A stretch of DNA of 64,000 nt from Micromonospora rifamycinica (lineage in GTDB: Bacteria; Actinomycetota; Actinomycetes; Mycobacteriales; Micromonosporaceae). This document shows positions 1 to 8,110 of this stretch, one piece after another; the first letter of the stretch is position 1, and every line of letters begins with the position of its first letter. The position numbers were made by a program, and so were the translations under genes. The notes beneath the pieces were generated by a model. That model was not told the DNA's origin. It did no database searches and was given only the letters and a program-made list of their open reading frames with translations. Where the stretch lies: NCBI RefSeq assembly GCF_900090265.1, contig NZ_LT607752.1:4278001-4342000 (forward strand), given 5' to 3'.

Positions 1-1
1 G

Positions 2-895
2 GCGTACGGCGACGTGTACGGCGACCAGACCTCCTACCTGGCCACCTTCGCCTACGACGACGCGACGGGCGGCCCGGAGCACGCCCTGGTCGCGCTGGTC
101 GACCACAACATCGGCATCGCCAAGGACGTCTTCGTCGGCGGGCCGGCCGAGCGGATCCTGGAGCAGGTCCGGCAGATGTGCGCCGACGACGACCTGACCT
201 GGTTCCGCGAGGAGGACCCGGCCCGGATGCACGGCGAGGTGGGCCGCCATCTGGCGATCACCGACGACCTCGGCGACCTGCCCGCCGAGGGGTCGCTCGC
301 CACCGACCGGGCGCTGGTCGGGGCGCGGTTGGCGGTCCTGCCGGAGGCGAGCCCCGACACCACCGGCTGGCCCGCGGAGCCGCTCGACACCGACGAGCGC
401 ACCGCGCTGGTCCGCGCCTTCCTGGCCTCTCCCGCGGCGGCCCGGCACGGGCTGAACACCCTCGACAGCGACGCCGAACTGGCCTCGCTGCACTTCTGCC
501 TGGGGTTGCTCTTCGACCACTCGGCGAGCTTCCCGGACGCCGACCCGCTGCGGTGGAGCCCGGCGGTGGCCGGGCTGTTCCTGCTCGACTGGGTGCACCG
601 GCGGGCCGTGCTGGACATGGACGACGCAGCGCTGCTGCCCCGGGTGCTGCGTGCCTGGGCGGCGTTCGCGGCCCGGCGACGGGGGTTGCCCGAGCGGGCC
701 GGCATCCAGACCGACGAGGCGATCGAGGAGCTGGTGCCGGAGTTCGCCCGGCTCTACTCGACCGGTGAGCGGCGCAGCCCGGCGACGGCGGCGGTGGCCC
801 AGTTGATGGCCGACGGGGTGGACCCGGACGACCCGGTGGCCCTGGACGCCTGGATCGAGGCCAACCGGCAACGCCTCGGCGACGACACCCCCTGA
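2..895 (+). CDS. Hypothetical protein, 5' end cut by window edge
   Basis: The reading frame is open to the left edge of the window. The GTG at 14 is only the first possible start inside it, so the true gene probably begins outside. About 293 residues are visible, acidic and rich in Ala, Asp, Leu and Arg, with no membrane segment, signal peptide or metal-binding motif that I can see. Codon use is typical of the window, with G or C in nearly every third position. I do not recognise the family. It ends about 95 bases before the stop of the convergent NAD-kinase-like gene. That gap holds two near-copies of an ACCCGACGACACCCG motif but no clear terminator. A cytoplasmic role is all that can be inferred. 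Confidence 0.7.
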   Translation, partial: AYGDVYGDQTSYLATFAYDDATGGPEHALVALVDHNIGIAKDVFVGGPAERILEQVRQMCADDDLTWFREEDPARMHGEVGRHLAITDDLGDLPAEGSLATDRALVGARLAVLPEASPDTTGWPAEPLDTDERTALVRAFLASPAAARHGLNTLDSDAELASLHFCLGLLFDHSASFPDADPLRWSPAVAGLFLLDWVHRRAVLDMDDAALLPRVLRAWAAFAARRRGLPERAGIQTDEAIEELVPEFARLYSTGERRSPATAAVAQLMADGVDPDDPVALDAWIEANRQRLGDDTP

Positions 896-990
896 GCACC
901 CGACGACACCCGTGCACCCGACGACACCCGCGCGCCCGGTGACGCCCGGGGCCTGACGGCGCGCTGCGTGTCCCGTGGCCCCTGACCGGT

Positions 991-1902
991 CTACGGCTCG
1001 ACCAGGGCCAGCCGGCCGGGGGCGACGTCGAGGCGGATCCGCTGGCCCCAGCGCAGCGTCAGCCGGTCGGCCTCCAGCCCGTCGGCGAAGGCCACCAGGC
1101 CGTCGGACTCGGCGGTCAGCTCCAGCGCGCCGGTGCCGTCGAGGCGGCCGGCGACCAGGTCGGCGCCGGTGACCGGGGAGGGCCACGCCTCCCGGACGAA
1201 CCAGCACAGGGCCGCCTCCTGCGGGGCGGGCAGCGCCGGGCCGGTCGGTCGGCCCCGGGCGATCGAGGCGCACCAGCCGGTGGCCCCGGTGCCGGTGCCG
1301 ACGACCACCCCGGAGGAGGACTGCCGTTCCCTGCGGGGTCGGCCGTCCCCGGTCACGTCGAGCAGGTAGCGGGCCGACTGGTGGGAGGGGTGTCCGACGT
1401 ACACCTCGTTGAGGCCGACCAGCTCCTGCCCGTCGTCGAGGGTGGCCCGGACCATGACCCGGTGGCGCAGCGGCGCGGTGCCGGCGACCACCGCCGGGAG
1501 CAGGGCGGCCACCTGGTCGCCGGTGCACCGGACCAGCACCCCGGCGTTGCGGCCCGGCTCCGGGTCGACGCCGACGACGGGCTGCCCGCCGAGGTACTTC
1601 GCCACGTTGGCGACCAGGCCGTCCGGGCCGACGGCGACGACCACGTCCTCCGGGCCGAACAGGAACCGGGGCAGGTCGTCCCGGTCCACCGTGCCGCGTC
1701 GCCATTCGGCGGGGACGGCGGCCGCGACGGCGGTCAGCGCCGCCTGGAGGGCCTCGTGCCGGTCGATCACCTCGGCCAGGTCCCGCCCCCGGGCGCGCAG
1801 GTACCACTGGGCCGCCGCCCGGGTGCCGTGCCGGGCGAGCAGGTCGTCCAGCTCGCTGGCGCGGCGGACCACCACCACCCGGGGGGGCAGACTGCCGCTC
1901 AC
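991..1902 (-). CDS. NAD kinase-like protein (ATP-NAD kinase superfamily)
   Basis: A 303-residue protein with the two conserved blocks of the NAD kinase/diacylglycerol kinase fold. The first is a GPDG loop at residues 92-95 followed by the helix LVANVAKYLGG and the segment VVGVDPEPGRNAG. The second is an NEVYVGHP motif near residue 165, followed by a glycine-rich SSSGVVVGTGTGATGW segment. Genuine NAD kinases have GGDG; here the second glycine is proline, so catalytic competence is uncertain. The start overlaps the stop of the upstream SPFH gene by four bases (ATGA), so the two are translationally coupled. An NrtR-type regulator sits on the other side of that gene, which fits a role in NAD(P) metabolism. 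The family call is firm, the exact substrate is not. Confidence 0.8.
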   Translation of the reverse strand: MSGSLPPRVVVVRRASELDDLLARHGTRAAAQWYLRARGRDLAEVIDRHEALQAALTAVAAAVPAEWRRGTVDRDDLPRFLFGPEDVVVAVGPDGLVANVAKYLGGQPVVGVDPEPGRNAGVLVRCTGDQVAALLPAVVAGTAPLRHRVMVRATLDDGQELVGLNEVYVGHPSHQSARYLLDVTGDGRPRRERQSSSGVVVGTGTGATGWCASIARGRPTGPALPAPQEAALCWFVREAWPSPVTGADLVAGRLDGTGALELTAESDGLVAFADGLEADRLTLRWGQRIRLDVAPGRLALVEP

Positions 1903-3008
1903 CGGTCACCTGTCGAGCCCGGCCCGGTGAGCCGGCCGAGCAGGTCGGCCAGCAGGTCCGGGGTGACGGTGAGCTGGCCGATCTGCGGGAGCTGACCGGC
2001 GAGTTCCCGGACGGTGAGGGCTTGCAGCACCGCCGGCGGCAGTTCGGCGTACGCGGCCAGTTTCGCCGCCTCGGCCTCGGCCTCGGCGGCGCCGACGGCG
2101 CGTACCGTCTCGGCTTTGGCCAGGGCGAGCACCCGCTCGCGGTCGGCCGCGCCCCCGGCGAGCAGGCGTTCCTTCTCCGCTTCGGCAGTGGCGAGCACCC
2201 GGGCACGGTCGGCGGCGGCGGCGTTGGCGACCTGTTCCCGTTCCGCCTTGCCGTGGGCGGTGGCCAGCTCGGCGGCGGCGTCGAGTTCGGCCCGGCGGCG
2301 GGTGTTCGCCCCGTGCTGCTCGACGAGCTGCTGCTCCCGCCGGGCCAGCTCGATCTTGTTCTGGAGTTCGTTCTCGGCGATGCCGCGTTCCTGCTCGACG
2401 GCCTGCGCCCGGCGGGCGTAGGTGGCCCGGTCGGCCTGCACCTGCACCGCCTCCCGGGTGGGGGTCTGCAGGGCGCGTTCCAGCTCTGGTTCGGGCCGGA
2501 CGGCGACCACCCGGGCGCTGACCACGGCGACGCCGATGTCGGTGAGCCGGGGCTCGGCGTCGAGCGCGGCGGAGACCGCCTCACGGACCGGTGCGACGGT
2601 GGTCAGCGCCTCGGCCAACGGCACCCGGGCGAGCAGGTCGAGCGCGGGTTGCTGGGCCAGCTCGGCGAGCAGCTTGGCCACCTGGTCGAGGGGGCGGGAC
2701 CGGGGCCTGCCGGTGCGCGGGTCGACCGAGAAGTCGAGCCGGCCGGCGGCCAGGGCCGGGTCGGCGATCCGGTAGGTCACGGTGGCCTGGACGGTGATGT
2801 CGGCGAAGTCGCCGGTCCGGGCGTGGAACAGCAGCGGCAGCTCGCGGTCGTCCACCGGCACCTCGCTGAGCACGGCGGTCAGCGGCCGGTACCAGAAGGA
2901 CTGACCGGTCCCCTCCCGCCGGACCCGCCCACCGACGTGCAGGCGCACCCAGTTGGTCGGGGTTCCGCGCAGGTGGCGCAGGAAGAGTCGTCTCGTCACG
3001 TCGGCCAT
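1899..3008 (-). CDS. SPFH/Band 7 domain protein
   Basis: The N-terminal half is an SPFH (prohibitin/stomatin) domain, with the segments DITVQATVTYRIADP and LARVPLAEALTT. The region from about residue 180 to 330 is a long Ala/Glu/Arg/Gln-rich coiled coil, as in flotillin-type proteins. No clear transmembrane helix precedes the SPFH domain, so membrane attachment would be peripheral. The ATG at 3008 is chosen because GGGAGGG lies just upstream of it; an upstream GTG at 3038 would put that ribosome site inside the gene. It is the first gene of a two-gene unit with the NAD-kinase-like gene and is divergent from the Nudix regulator, with a dyad operator in between. SPFH proteins scaffold membrane microdomains; the role here is unknown. 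Confidence 0.85.
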   Translation of the reverse strand: MADVTRRLFLRHLRGTPTNWVRLHVGGRVRREGTGQSFWYRPLTAVLSEVPVDDRELPLLFHARTGDFADITVQATVTYRIADPALAAGRLDFSVDPRTGRPRSRPLDQVAKLLAELAQQPALDLLARVPLAEALTTVAPVREAVSAALDAEPRLTDIGVAVVSARVVAVRPEPELERALQTPTREAVQVQADRATYARRAQAVEQERGIAENELQNKIELARREQQLVEQHGANTRRRAELDAAAELATAHGKAEREQVANAAAADRARVLATAEAEKERLLAGGAADRERVLALAKAETVRAVGAAEAEAEAAKLAAYAELPPAVLQALTVRELAGQLPQIGQLTVTPDLLADLLGRLTGPGSTGDR

Positions 3009-3038
3009 GTCTCGCACCCTCCCTTTTTTCGTCCTCAC

Positions 3039-3067
3039 GACGATAAACCTTCTGCTAGGTTATCGTC
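3039..3067. promoter_or_regulatory. Candidate NrtR operator (inverted repeat)
   Basis: Arms GACGATAAACCT (3039-3050) and AGGTTATCGTC (3057-3067) are inverted repeats with one extra A in the left arm. A partial third half-site, GTGATAA, follows at 3074-3080. The dyad lies between the divergent SPFH and Nudix-regulator genes, where an autoregulated divergent operator is expected. NrtR-type regulators bind AT-rich palindromes of this kind. The assignment to the adjacent regulator is inference from position. Confidence 0.65.
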
Positions 3068-3084
3068 AAGGTGGTGATAAAGAG

Positions 3085-3771
3085 ATGAGCGAGTACCCGC
3101 CCTTCGCCGTGACGGTGGACCTGGTGGTGCTCACCGTGCGCGCCGAGGAGCTGCACCTGCTGCTGGTCCGCCGGGGCATCCCGCCGGACCGGGGCCGGTG
3201 GGCGCTGCCGGGCGGCTTCGTCGGCATCGACGAGGACCTGCCCGACGCGGCCGTCCGGGAACTGACCGAGGAGACCGGACTGCCCGAGCCGGCCGGCCAC
3301 CTGGAGCAGCTCGGCACGTACGGCCGGCCCGACCGCGACCCGCGCGGCCGGGTGGTCACCGTGGCCTGGCTGGCCCTGCTCCCCGACCTGCCCACTCCGG
3401 TGGCGGGCTCGGACGCCGCCTCGGCCGAGTGGCTGCCGGTCACCCGGCTCGCCCCCGGACAGCTCGCCTTCGACCACGACCGGATCGTCGCCGACGGCCT
3501 GGAGCGGGCCCGCGCGAAGCTGGAGTACACCCCGCTGGCCAGCGCCTTCTGCCCGGCCGAGTTCACCGTGGCCCAGCTACGGGCGGTCTACGAGACGGTC
3601 TGGGACACCCGGCTGGACCCGCGCAACTTCCACCGTAAGGTCACCGGCACCCCCGGCTTCGTCACCCCCGTCGGCCGGGCCACCGAGGGTGACCGGGGCC
3701 GTCCGGCCCAGCTGTTCCGCCGGGGTCCGGCCACCCGGCTGCACCCGCCCATGCTCCGCCCTGAGCCCTGA
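3085..3771 (+). CDS. NrtR-type Nudix transcriptional regulator
   Basis: A 228-residue protein with an N-terminal Nudix domain and a C-terminal winged-helix segment (about residues 150-228, containing FTVAQLRAVYETVW and NFHRKV), the architecture of NrtR regulators of NAD metabolism. The Nudix box at residues 44-66 is complete: G, then E50, R58-E59, E62-E63 and G65. Many NrtR proteins have lost such residues and bind ADP-ribose without cleaving it, so this one may keep hydrolase activity. The ATG at 3085 is used; the longer frame upstream would read through the operator. Its partner genes encode an SPFH protein and an NAD-kinase-like protein. The stop codon lies inside a 7-bp microsatellite. 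Confidence 0.85.
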   Translation: MSEYPPFAVTVDLVVLTVRAEELHLLLVRRGIPPDRGRWALPGGFVGIDEDLPDAAVRELTEETGLPEPAGHLEQLGTYGRPDRDPRGRVVTVAWLALLPDLPTPVAGSDAASAEWLPVTRLAPGQLAFDHDRIVADGLERARAKLEYTPLASAFCPAEFTVAQLRAVYETVWDTRLDPRNFHRKVTGTPGFVTPVGRATEGDRGRPAQLFRRGPATRLHPPMLRPEP

Positions 3772-3820
3772 GCCCTGAGCCCTGAGCCCCTGAGGCCGTG
3801 GTGGCGTGGTGGCGTGGTGG
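3759..3820. repeat. Two adjacent microsatellites
   Basis: Four perfect copies of CCCTGAG (3759-3786) plus an 8-base variant are followed by three perfect copies of CGTGGTGG (3797-3820). The first tract contains the stop codon of the Nudix regulator. The second ends just before the stop of the convergent membrane-protein gene. Confidence 0.9.
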
Positions 3821-3822
3821 CG

Positions 3823-4440
3823 TCAGGAGAGCGTGCCGAAGACCAGCCCGGCCACCAGGCCGCCCACCAGCGCGCCCACCACCACCTGCGCGACGGTGTG
3901 GTCGCGCAGCCGCACCCGGGACCAGCCGACCAGGCCGAGCAGCGGCACGGCGGGCAGCAGCCGGGGGCCGAAGGTGAGCATCAGCACCACGAGTGTGCCG
4001 GCGGCCACCGCCGCATGGATCGACATCTTCCACCAGTGGCTGACCGACACCGCCACCACCAGGCCGACCACCCCGGCGGTGACCAGGGCGAGCAGCGCAC
4101 GCGGCGCACCGAGCAGCACCAGCAGGGCCAACCCGGCGGCGGCCGAGGCGAGACCGAGGAGCAGCGGCACCCGGCGCTGCTCACGCCGACCGATGTGCCG
4201 GTCGGTGAGCCGGCCCCGCCGTACCCCACCCAGGATGTACGCGCACGGGACACCGGCGGCGAAGACCGTGGCGAGCAGCCCCCAGCCCAAGCCCCGCAAT
4301 CCACCCGCACCGTGCCAGCCGATCAGCACGGTCAGCCCGGTGACCAGCACGGCCGGCGCGGTCACCTCGGTCACCCACCGGGCCACCCGGGTCGCCGCGC
4401 CCGTCGGCCGGCGGGACGGGTCTCGGCGTCCGCGCCACAC
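3823..4440 (-). CDS. PAP2-like integral membrane protein
   Basis: A 205-residue protein with about six hydrophobic helices. It carries a degenerate PAP2 (phosphatidic acid phosphatase type 2) signature. A basic segment RLTDRHIGRREQRR precedes a helix. SIHAAVAAG stands where PAP2 enzymes have the SGH motif, and SRVRLRDHTVAQ matches SR-x5-H, with Gln where the final Asp normally lies. The substitutions make phosphatase activity uncertain, although the fold call is reasonable. It probably acts in the cytoplasmic membrane on a lipid or polyprenyl phosphate. It is convergent with the Nudix regulator and lies 11 bases downstream of the Pro-rich protein gene on the same strand. Confidence 0.65.
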   Translation of the reverse strand: MWRGRRDPSRRPTGAATRVARWVTEVTAPAVLVTGLTVLIGWHGAGGLRGLGWGLLATVFAAGVPCAYILGGVRRGRLTDRHIGRREQRRVPLLLGLASAAAGLALLVLLGAPRALLALVTAGVVGLVVAVSVSHWWKMSIHAAVAAGTLVVLMLTFGPRLLPAVPLLGLVGWSRVRLRDHTVAQVVVGALVGGLVAGLVFGTLS

Positions 4441-4451
4441 CGGCGACGCGC

Positions 4452-5444
4452 TCAGCCCGCGGCGCCGACGGTCGCCGTACCCTCCGGGGCCGCGCGGTCG
4501 TCACCGGCCGACGCGGGTACGGCGGGTGCCTGCGGCGCGGGGGCGGGGGTGGCGGACGGCCCGGCGGCCGGGGCCGACAGGCGGGCCGGGGCGGCGGGCG
4601 GCCCGGCGGCCGGGGACCACAGGCGGGCCGGGGCCGGGAGGCGGGCTGGGGCCGGGCCGATCCGGCGCACCGGACGTGCTCCGTCCCGGGCGCGGGGGGT
4701 GCCGGCCGGGACCGCCGTCACGGAGGGCCGGGGGCGCGCGGTGGGAACCAGGGTGACGGTGACGGTGGGTCGTGGGTCGACCGGCACGGTGGACCCCGGC
4801 GTGGGGGTGGGGCCGGGCGTCGGCTCGGGGGCCGCTGTGGGCTCGGGGTCGGGTGTCGGCTCGGGCGTCGGGCCACCGGAGGGCGCGGCGGTCGGCGACG
4901 GGTCCGGTGGCGGCCCGGAGCAGGTGGTCGTCGGTACGGCGCTCGGGCTCGGGTCCACGCTCGGCACGGCGGTGGGTGCCGGGCGGGACGGGCCGTCGGG
5001 CGCGGACGTCCGGCGGATCGGCGGGGCCGTGGCGACGGGTGCCCGGGGCGGTGGAGCGGGATGGTGGGCGGGGCCGGTGGCCGGCGCCGGGGTGGTGGCC
5101 GGCGCGGGAGGGGTCGGTGCGCCGGTAGGGGCCGTCGGCGGCCGGGCCGGCTGGCCGGTGGCGGGCGCCGGGACGACCACCGGGCCGACCGAGGGGGTGG
5201 GCAGGAACGGGGTGCCGCCGCCGGGGAGGGCGGTGCTGCCCACGGTGGCTGATCCGCTGCTGATCGCGGCGAGCACGGGCATCGAGGCGGCCCCGGCGAG
5301 CAGGGCGACGGTGAACAGGTAGCCACGGTGCGGCCCGGCGGAGCCGGGAGCACGGTGGACGCCGATCATCCGCCGGTAGCTACCGCCGCCGGCCCGGTGC
5401 CGACCGAGGAGCGGGACCGGAGGACCGTCACCATGCTCGGACAC
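4452..5444 (-). CDS. Pro/Thr/Ala-rich exported or membrane-anchored protein
   Basis: About 330 residues from the GTG at 5444, which has GAGGGG upstream. The longer frame to 5561 lacks such a site. A basic N-terminus is followed by one hydrophobic segment (YLFTVALLAGAASMPVLAAI), a signal anchor or signal peptide. Nearly all the rest is Pro/Thr/Ala/Ser-rich low-complexity sequence with PTP and PEPT repeats, typical of wall-spanning stalks in actinomycetes. There is no recognisable folded domain. Low complexity makes false coding calls possible, but the signal segment and ribosome site support a real gene. It probably shares a transcript with the PAP2-like gene 11 bases downstream. Confidence 0.6.
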   Translation of the reverse strand: MSEHGDGPPVPLLGRHRAGGGSYRRMIGVHRAPGSAGPHRGYLFTVALLAGAASMPVLAAISSGSATVGSTALPGGGTPFLPTPSVGPVVVPAPATGQPARPPTAPTGAPTPPAPATTPAPATGPAHHPAPPPRAPVATAPPIRRTSAPDGPSRPAPTAVPSVDPSPSAVPTTTCSGPPPDPSPTAAPSGGPTPEPTPDPEPTAAPEPTPGPTPTPGSTVPVDPRPTVTVTLVPTARPRPSVTAVPAGTPRARDGARPVRRIGPAPARLPAPARLWSPAAGPPAAPARLSAPAAGPSATPAPAPQAPAVPASAGDDRAAPEGTATVGAAG

Positions 5445-5937
5445 CGCACCACCCCTCGTCGACCTGGACGCGATCGGCGGCGGGCAGCGGAACCTGAACG
5501 GACATTCTTCGCTAAACACCCACCGATACCGGTCAGCTTGACCCAGTGACGCCCAGTTCACCAGGCACTACCGCGTGTCGACACACAAAAAGTCCGTCGA
5601 GGCCGGACGCCCGCCACGGCAAAAAGGTCCACGGGTCGTGAAGCGGACATGTCACCACCAGCCGGCGGACCATACTGTGGGGCCGCTCACCACCTCTGCA
5701 ATCATTCAGACACGACGGCAACGCAGCCGCACCTCCGCGTACCCCGTGGCAGGCGTAGCTGGTCGCCGGAGCTCCCGAACCGGGTTCGACCCTTGGATCC
5801 GGCTCAGGCAGTGCGGCAACCCCCACCGGGGCTAGGCACGGCCGCCAGGAACCAGTCCGGCAACAGCCGGGCCGGCGCACGTTGTGCGCGGACGGGTGAC
5901 CCCCCGGCTCGGGCACAGACACGACAGGGAGAGACGG
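5445..5937. other. 493-bp intergenic region upstream of the 2-oxoacid dehydrogenase operon
   Basis: No convincing gene is seen. It contains the divergent promoters of the Pro-rich protein and of E1alpha, and is less G/C-rich than its surroundings in the middle. The last 180 bases have several short complementary G/C stretches (for example around 5805-5835, GGCAACCCCCACCGGGG) that could form a structured leader. I could not match it to a named riboswitch. Confidence 0.5.
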
Positions 5938-7116
5938 ATGGCAAAGGGCGACCCTGCGGTCTCCAGCCGCGGCCGGCGAGCCGCACCCCGGTCCCGGCGA
6001 GCCGCCGCGACCGGCGAGCCGGAACTCGTACAGCTGCTCACCCCGACCGGCGAGCGGATCGAGAGCGCCGTCGGTCCGGACGGCACCGAGTACCGCGTCG
6101 ACTTCACCGACGAGGAGTACCGCGGCCTCTACCGCGACCTGGTCCTGGTCCGCAAGCTCGACGCCGAGGCGACCGCGTTGCAGCGGCAGGGCGAGCTGGG
6201 CCTGTGGGCCTCGCTGCTCGGCCAGGAGGCGGCCCAGGTCGGTTCCGGGCGGGCGCTGCGCAGCCAGGACATGGCCTTCCCGACCTACCGGGAGCACGGC
6301 GTCCTCTACTGCCGGGGCATCGACCCGATCATGCCGCTCGGCCTGTTCCGTGGCGTCGACCAGGGCGGCTGGGATCCGAACGAGTTCAAGTTCAACATGT
6401 ACACGATCGTCATCGGGGCACAGACCCTGCACGCGACCGGGTACGCCATGGGCGTCCACATGGACGGCCGCACCGGCACCGAGGACGGCGAGGCGGTGAT
6501 CGCCTACTTCGGCGACGGCGCCACCAGCCAGGGCGACGTCAACGAGGCGTTCGTCTGGGCCAGCGTCTTCAACGCCCCCCTGGTCTTCTTCTGCCAGAAC
6601 AACCAGTACGCCATCTCCGAGCCGCTGGAGCGCCAGACCCGGGTGCCCCTCTACCGGCGGGCCGGCGGCTTCGGCTTCCCCGGCGTCCGGGTGGACGGCA
6701 ACGACGTGCTCGCGTCGTACGCGGTGACCCGGCACGCGCTGGACAACGCCCGGCTCGGCCAGGGCCCCAGCCTGATCGAGGCGTTCACCTACCGGATGGG
6801 CGCGCACACCACCTCCGACGACCCGACCCGTTACCGGATCGCCAGCGAGGTCGAGGCCTGGCAGGCCAAGGACCCGATCGCCCGGATGAAGGCGTTCCTC
6901 GACAAGCAGCAGATCGCCGACGCAGACTTCTTCGCCGAGGTCGACGAGCAGGCCCGCGCCGAGTCGGTGCACCTGCGCGAACGGGTGCTCGACCTGCCCG
7001 ACCCGGCTCCGGTGTCGATGTTCGACCACGTCTACCCGCACGGCTCACCCGAGGTGGACGCGCAGCGGGCGCAGTTCAGCAGGTACCTGGAGTCGTTCGA
7101 GGGGAGCGCGCACTGA
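5938..7116 (+). CDS. 2-oxoacid dehydrogenase E1 component, alpha subunit
   Basis: A 392-residue thiamine-diphosphate-dependent E1alpha subunit of a pyruvate or branched-chain 2-oxoacid dehydrogenase complex. The TPP motif begins at G192 (GDGATSQGDVNE) and ends with the NNQYAIS block. The LQRQGELG and GQEAAQVG segments and the phosphorylation-loop region YRMGAHTTSDDPTRY are typical. ATG 5938 is preceded by AGGGAGAG, which decides the start over the longer frame. It forms an operon with E1beta (TGATG overlap) and E2; no E3 gene follows. The E1alpha style resembles actinobacterial BkdA more than AceE-type E1, so a branched-chain substrate is plausible but not proven. Confidence 0.92.
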   Translation: MAKGDPAVSSRGRRAAPRSRRAAATGEPELVQLLTPTGERIESAVGPDGTEYRVDFTDEEYRGLYRDLVLVRKLDAEATALQRQGELGLWASLLGQEAAQVGSGRALRSQDMAFPTYREHGVLYCRGIDPIMPLGLFRGVDQGGWDPNEFKFNMYTIVIGAQTLHATGYAMGVHMDGRTGTEDGEAVIAYFGDGATSQGDVNEAFVWASVFNAPLVFFCQNNQYAISEPLERQTRVPLYRRAGGFGFPGVRVDGNDVLASYAVTRHALDNARLGQGPSLIEAFTYRMGAHTTSDDPTRYRIASEVEAWQAKDPIARMKAFLDKQQIADADFFAEVDEQARAESVHLRERVLDLPDPAPVSMFDHVYPHGSPEVDAQRAQFSRYLESFEGSAH

Positions 7117-8105
7117 TGGCCACGGAGACGCTCACCCTCGGCAAGGCCCTCAACACCGGCCTGCGCCGGGCGCTGGAGAACGACCCGAAGGTCGTCATCA
7201 TGGGTGAGGACGTCGGCAAGCTCGGCGGCGTCTTCCGGATCACCGACGGCCTCCAGAAGGACTTCGGCGACCAGCGGGTGATCGACACCCCGCTGGCCGA
7301 GTCCGGCATCATCGGCACCGCGGTCGGCCTGGCCATCCGGGGTTTCCGGCCGATCTGCGAGATCCAGTTCGACGGCTTCGTCTACCCGGCGTACGACCAG
7401 ATCGTGTCGCAGGTGGCCAAGATGCACTACCGCTCGCAGGGCAAGGTCACCATCCCGATGGTGATCCGGATCCCCTACGGCGGCGGCATCGGCGCGGTGG
7501 AACACCACTCCGAGTCGCCGGAGGCGTACTTCGCGCACACCGCCGGCCTGAAGGTGGTGACCTGCGCCAACCCGCAGGACGCCTACGTGATGATCCAGCA
7601 GGCTGTCGCCTCGGACGACCCGATCGTCTTCCTGGAGCCGAAGCGGCGCTACTGGGAGAAGGGTCCGGTCGAGCTGGACGTCCCGCTGTCCGGGGCGTAC
7701 CCGCTGCACGCCGCCCGGGTGGTGCGGCCCGGCACCGACGCGACAGTGCTGGCGTACGGCCCGATGGTGCGGACCGCGCTGGACGCGGCGACCGCCGCCG
7801 CCGAGGACGGCCGTGAGCTGGAGGTCGTCGACCTGCGCACCCTCTCTCCGCTGGACCTGACCGCCGTCTACGAGTCGGTACGGCGCACCGGCCGGTGCGT
7901 CGTCGTCCACGAGGCCCCGGGCAACCTGGGGCTGGGCTCGGAGATCGCGGCCCGGATCACCGAGGAGTGCTTCTACTCCCTGGAGTCCCCGGTGCTGCGG
8001 GTCACCGGTTTCGACACCCCCTACCCGGCCAGCCGGGTGGAGGAGGAGTACCTGCCCGACCTCGACCGGGTGCTCGACGCCGTCGACCGCACCTTCGGCT
8101 GGTGA
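7116..8105 (+). CDS. 2-oxoacid dehydrogenase E1 component, beta subunit
   Basis: A 329-residue E1beta subunit. Typical blocks include VIMGEDVGKLGGVFRIT near the N-terminus, the FDGFVYPAYDQIVSQ segment, the IPYGGGIGAVEHHSES loop and VVDLRTLSPLD. With E1alpha it forms the heterotetramer that decarboxylates the 2-oxoacid and reductively acylates the lipoyl group of E2. Its ATG overlaps the E1alpha stop by one base and GAGGGGAG lies just upstream, so the subunits are made in coupled fashion. The gene is intact and of normal length, unlike the E2 gene that follows five bases later. Confidence 0.93.
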   Translation: MATETLTLGKALNTGLRRALENDPKVVIMGEDVGKLGGVFRITDGLQKDFGDQRVIDTPLAESGIIGTAVGLAIRGFRPICEIQFDGFVYPAYDQIVSQVAKMHYRSQGKVTIPMVIRIPYGGGIGAVEHHSESPEAYFAHTAGLKVVTCANPQDAYVMIQQAVASDDPIVFLEPKRRYWEKGPVELDVPLSGAYPLHAARVVRPGTDATVLAYGPMVRTALDAATAAAEDGRELEVVDLRTLSPLDLTAVYESVRRTGRCVVVHEAPGNLGLGSEIAARITEECFYSLESPVLRVTGFDTPYPASRVEEEYLPDLDRVLDAVDRTFGW

Positions 8106-8110
8106 GCGCG

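Noticed and set aside
2022..3077. Long Gly/Leu/Gln-rich open frames on the plus strand over the SPFH and NAD-kinase-like genes
   Set aside because: They are antisense shadows; the minus-strand frames contain recognisable domains and ribosome sites.
5800..5860. S-adenosylmethionine riboswitch suggested by GGCAACCCCCACCGGGG
   Set aside because: Only the GGCAACC box resembles that class; the remaining conserved helices and the downstream AAGACC-type end are absent.
5649..8105. An 818-codon open frame through the E1alpha region into E1beta
   Set aside because: Only the part from 7116 is E1beta. The N-terminal part is an Arg/Pro/Gly-rich shadow of the E1alpha gene in another frame.
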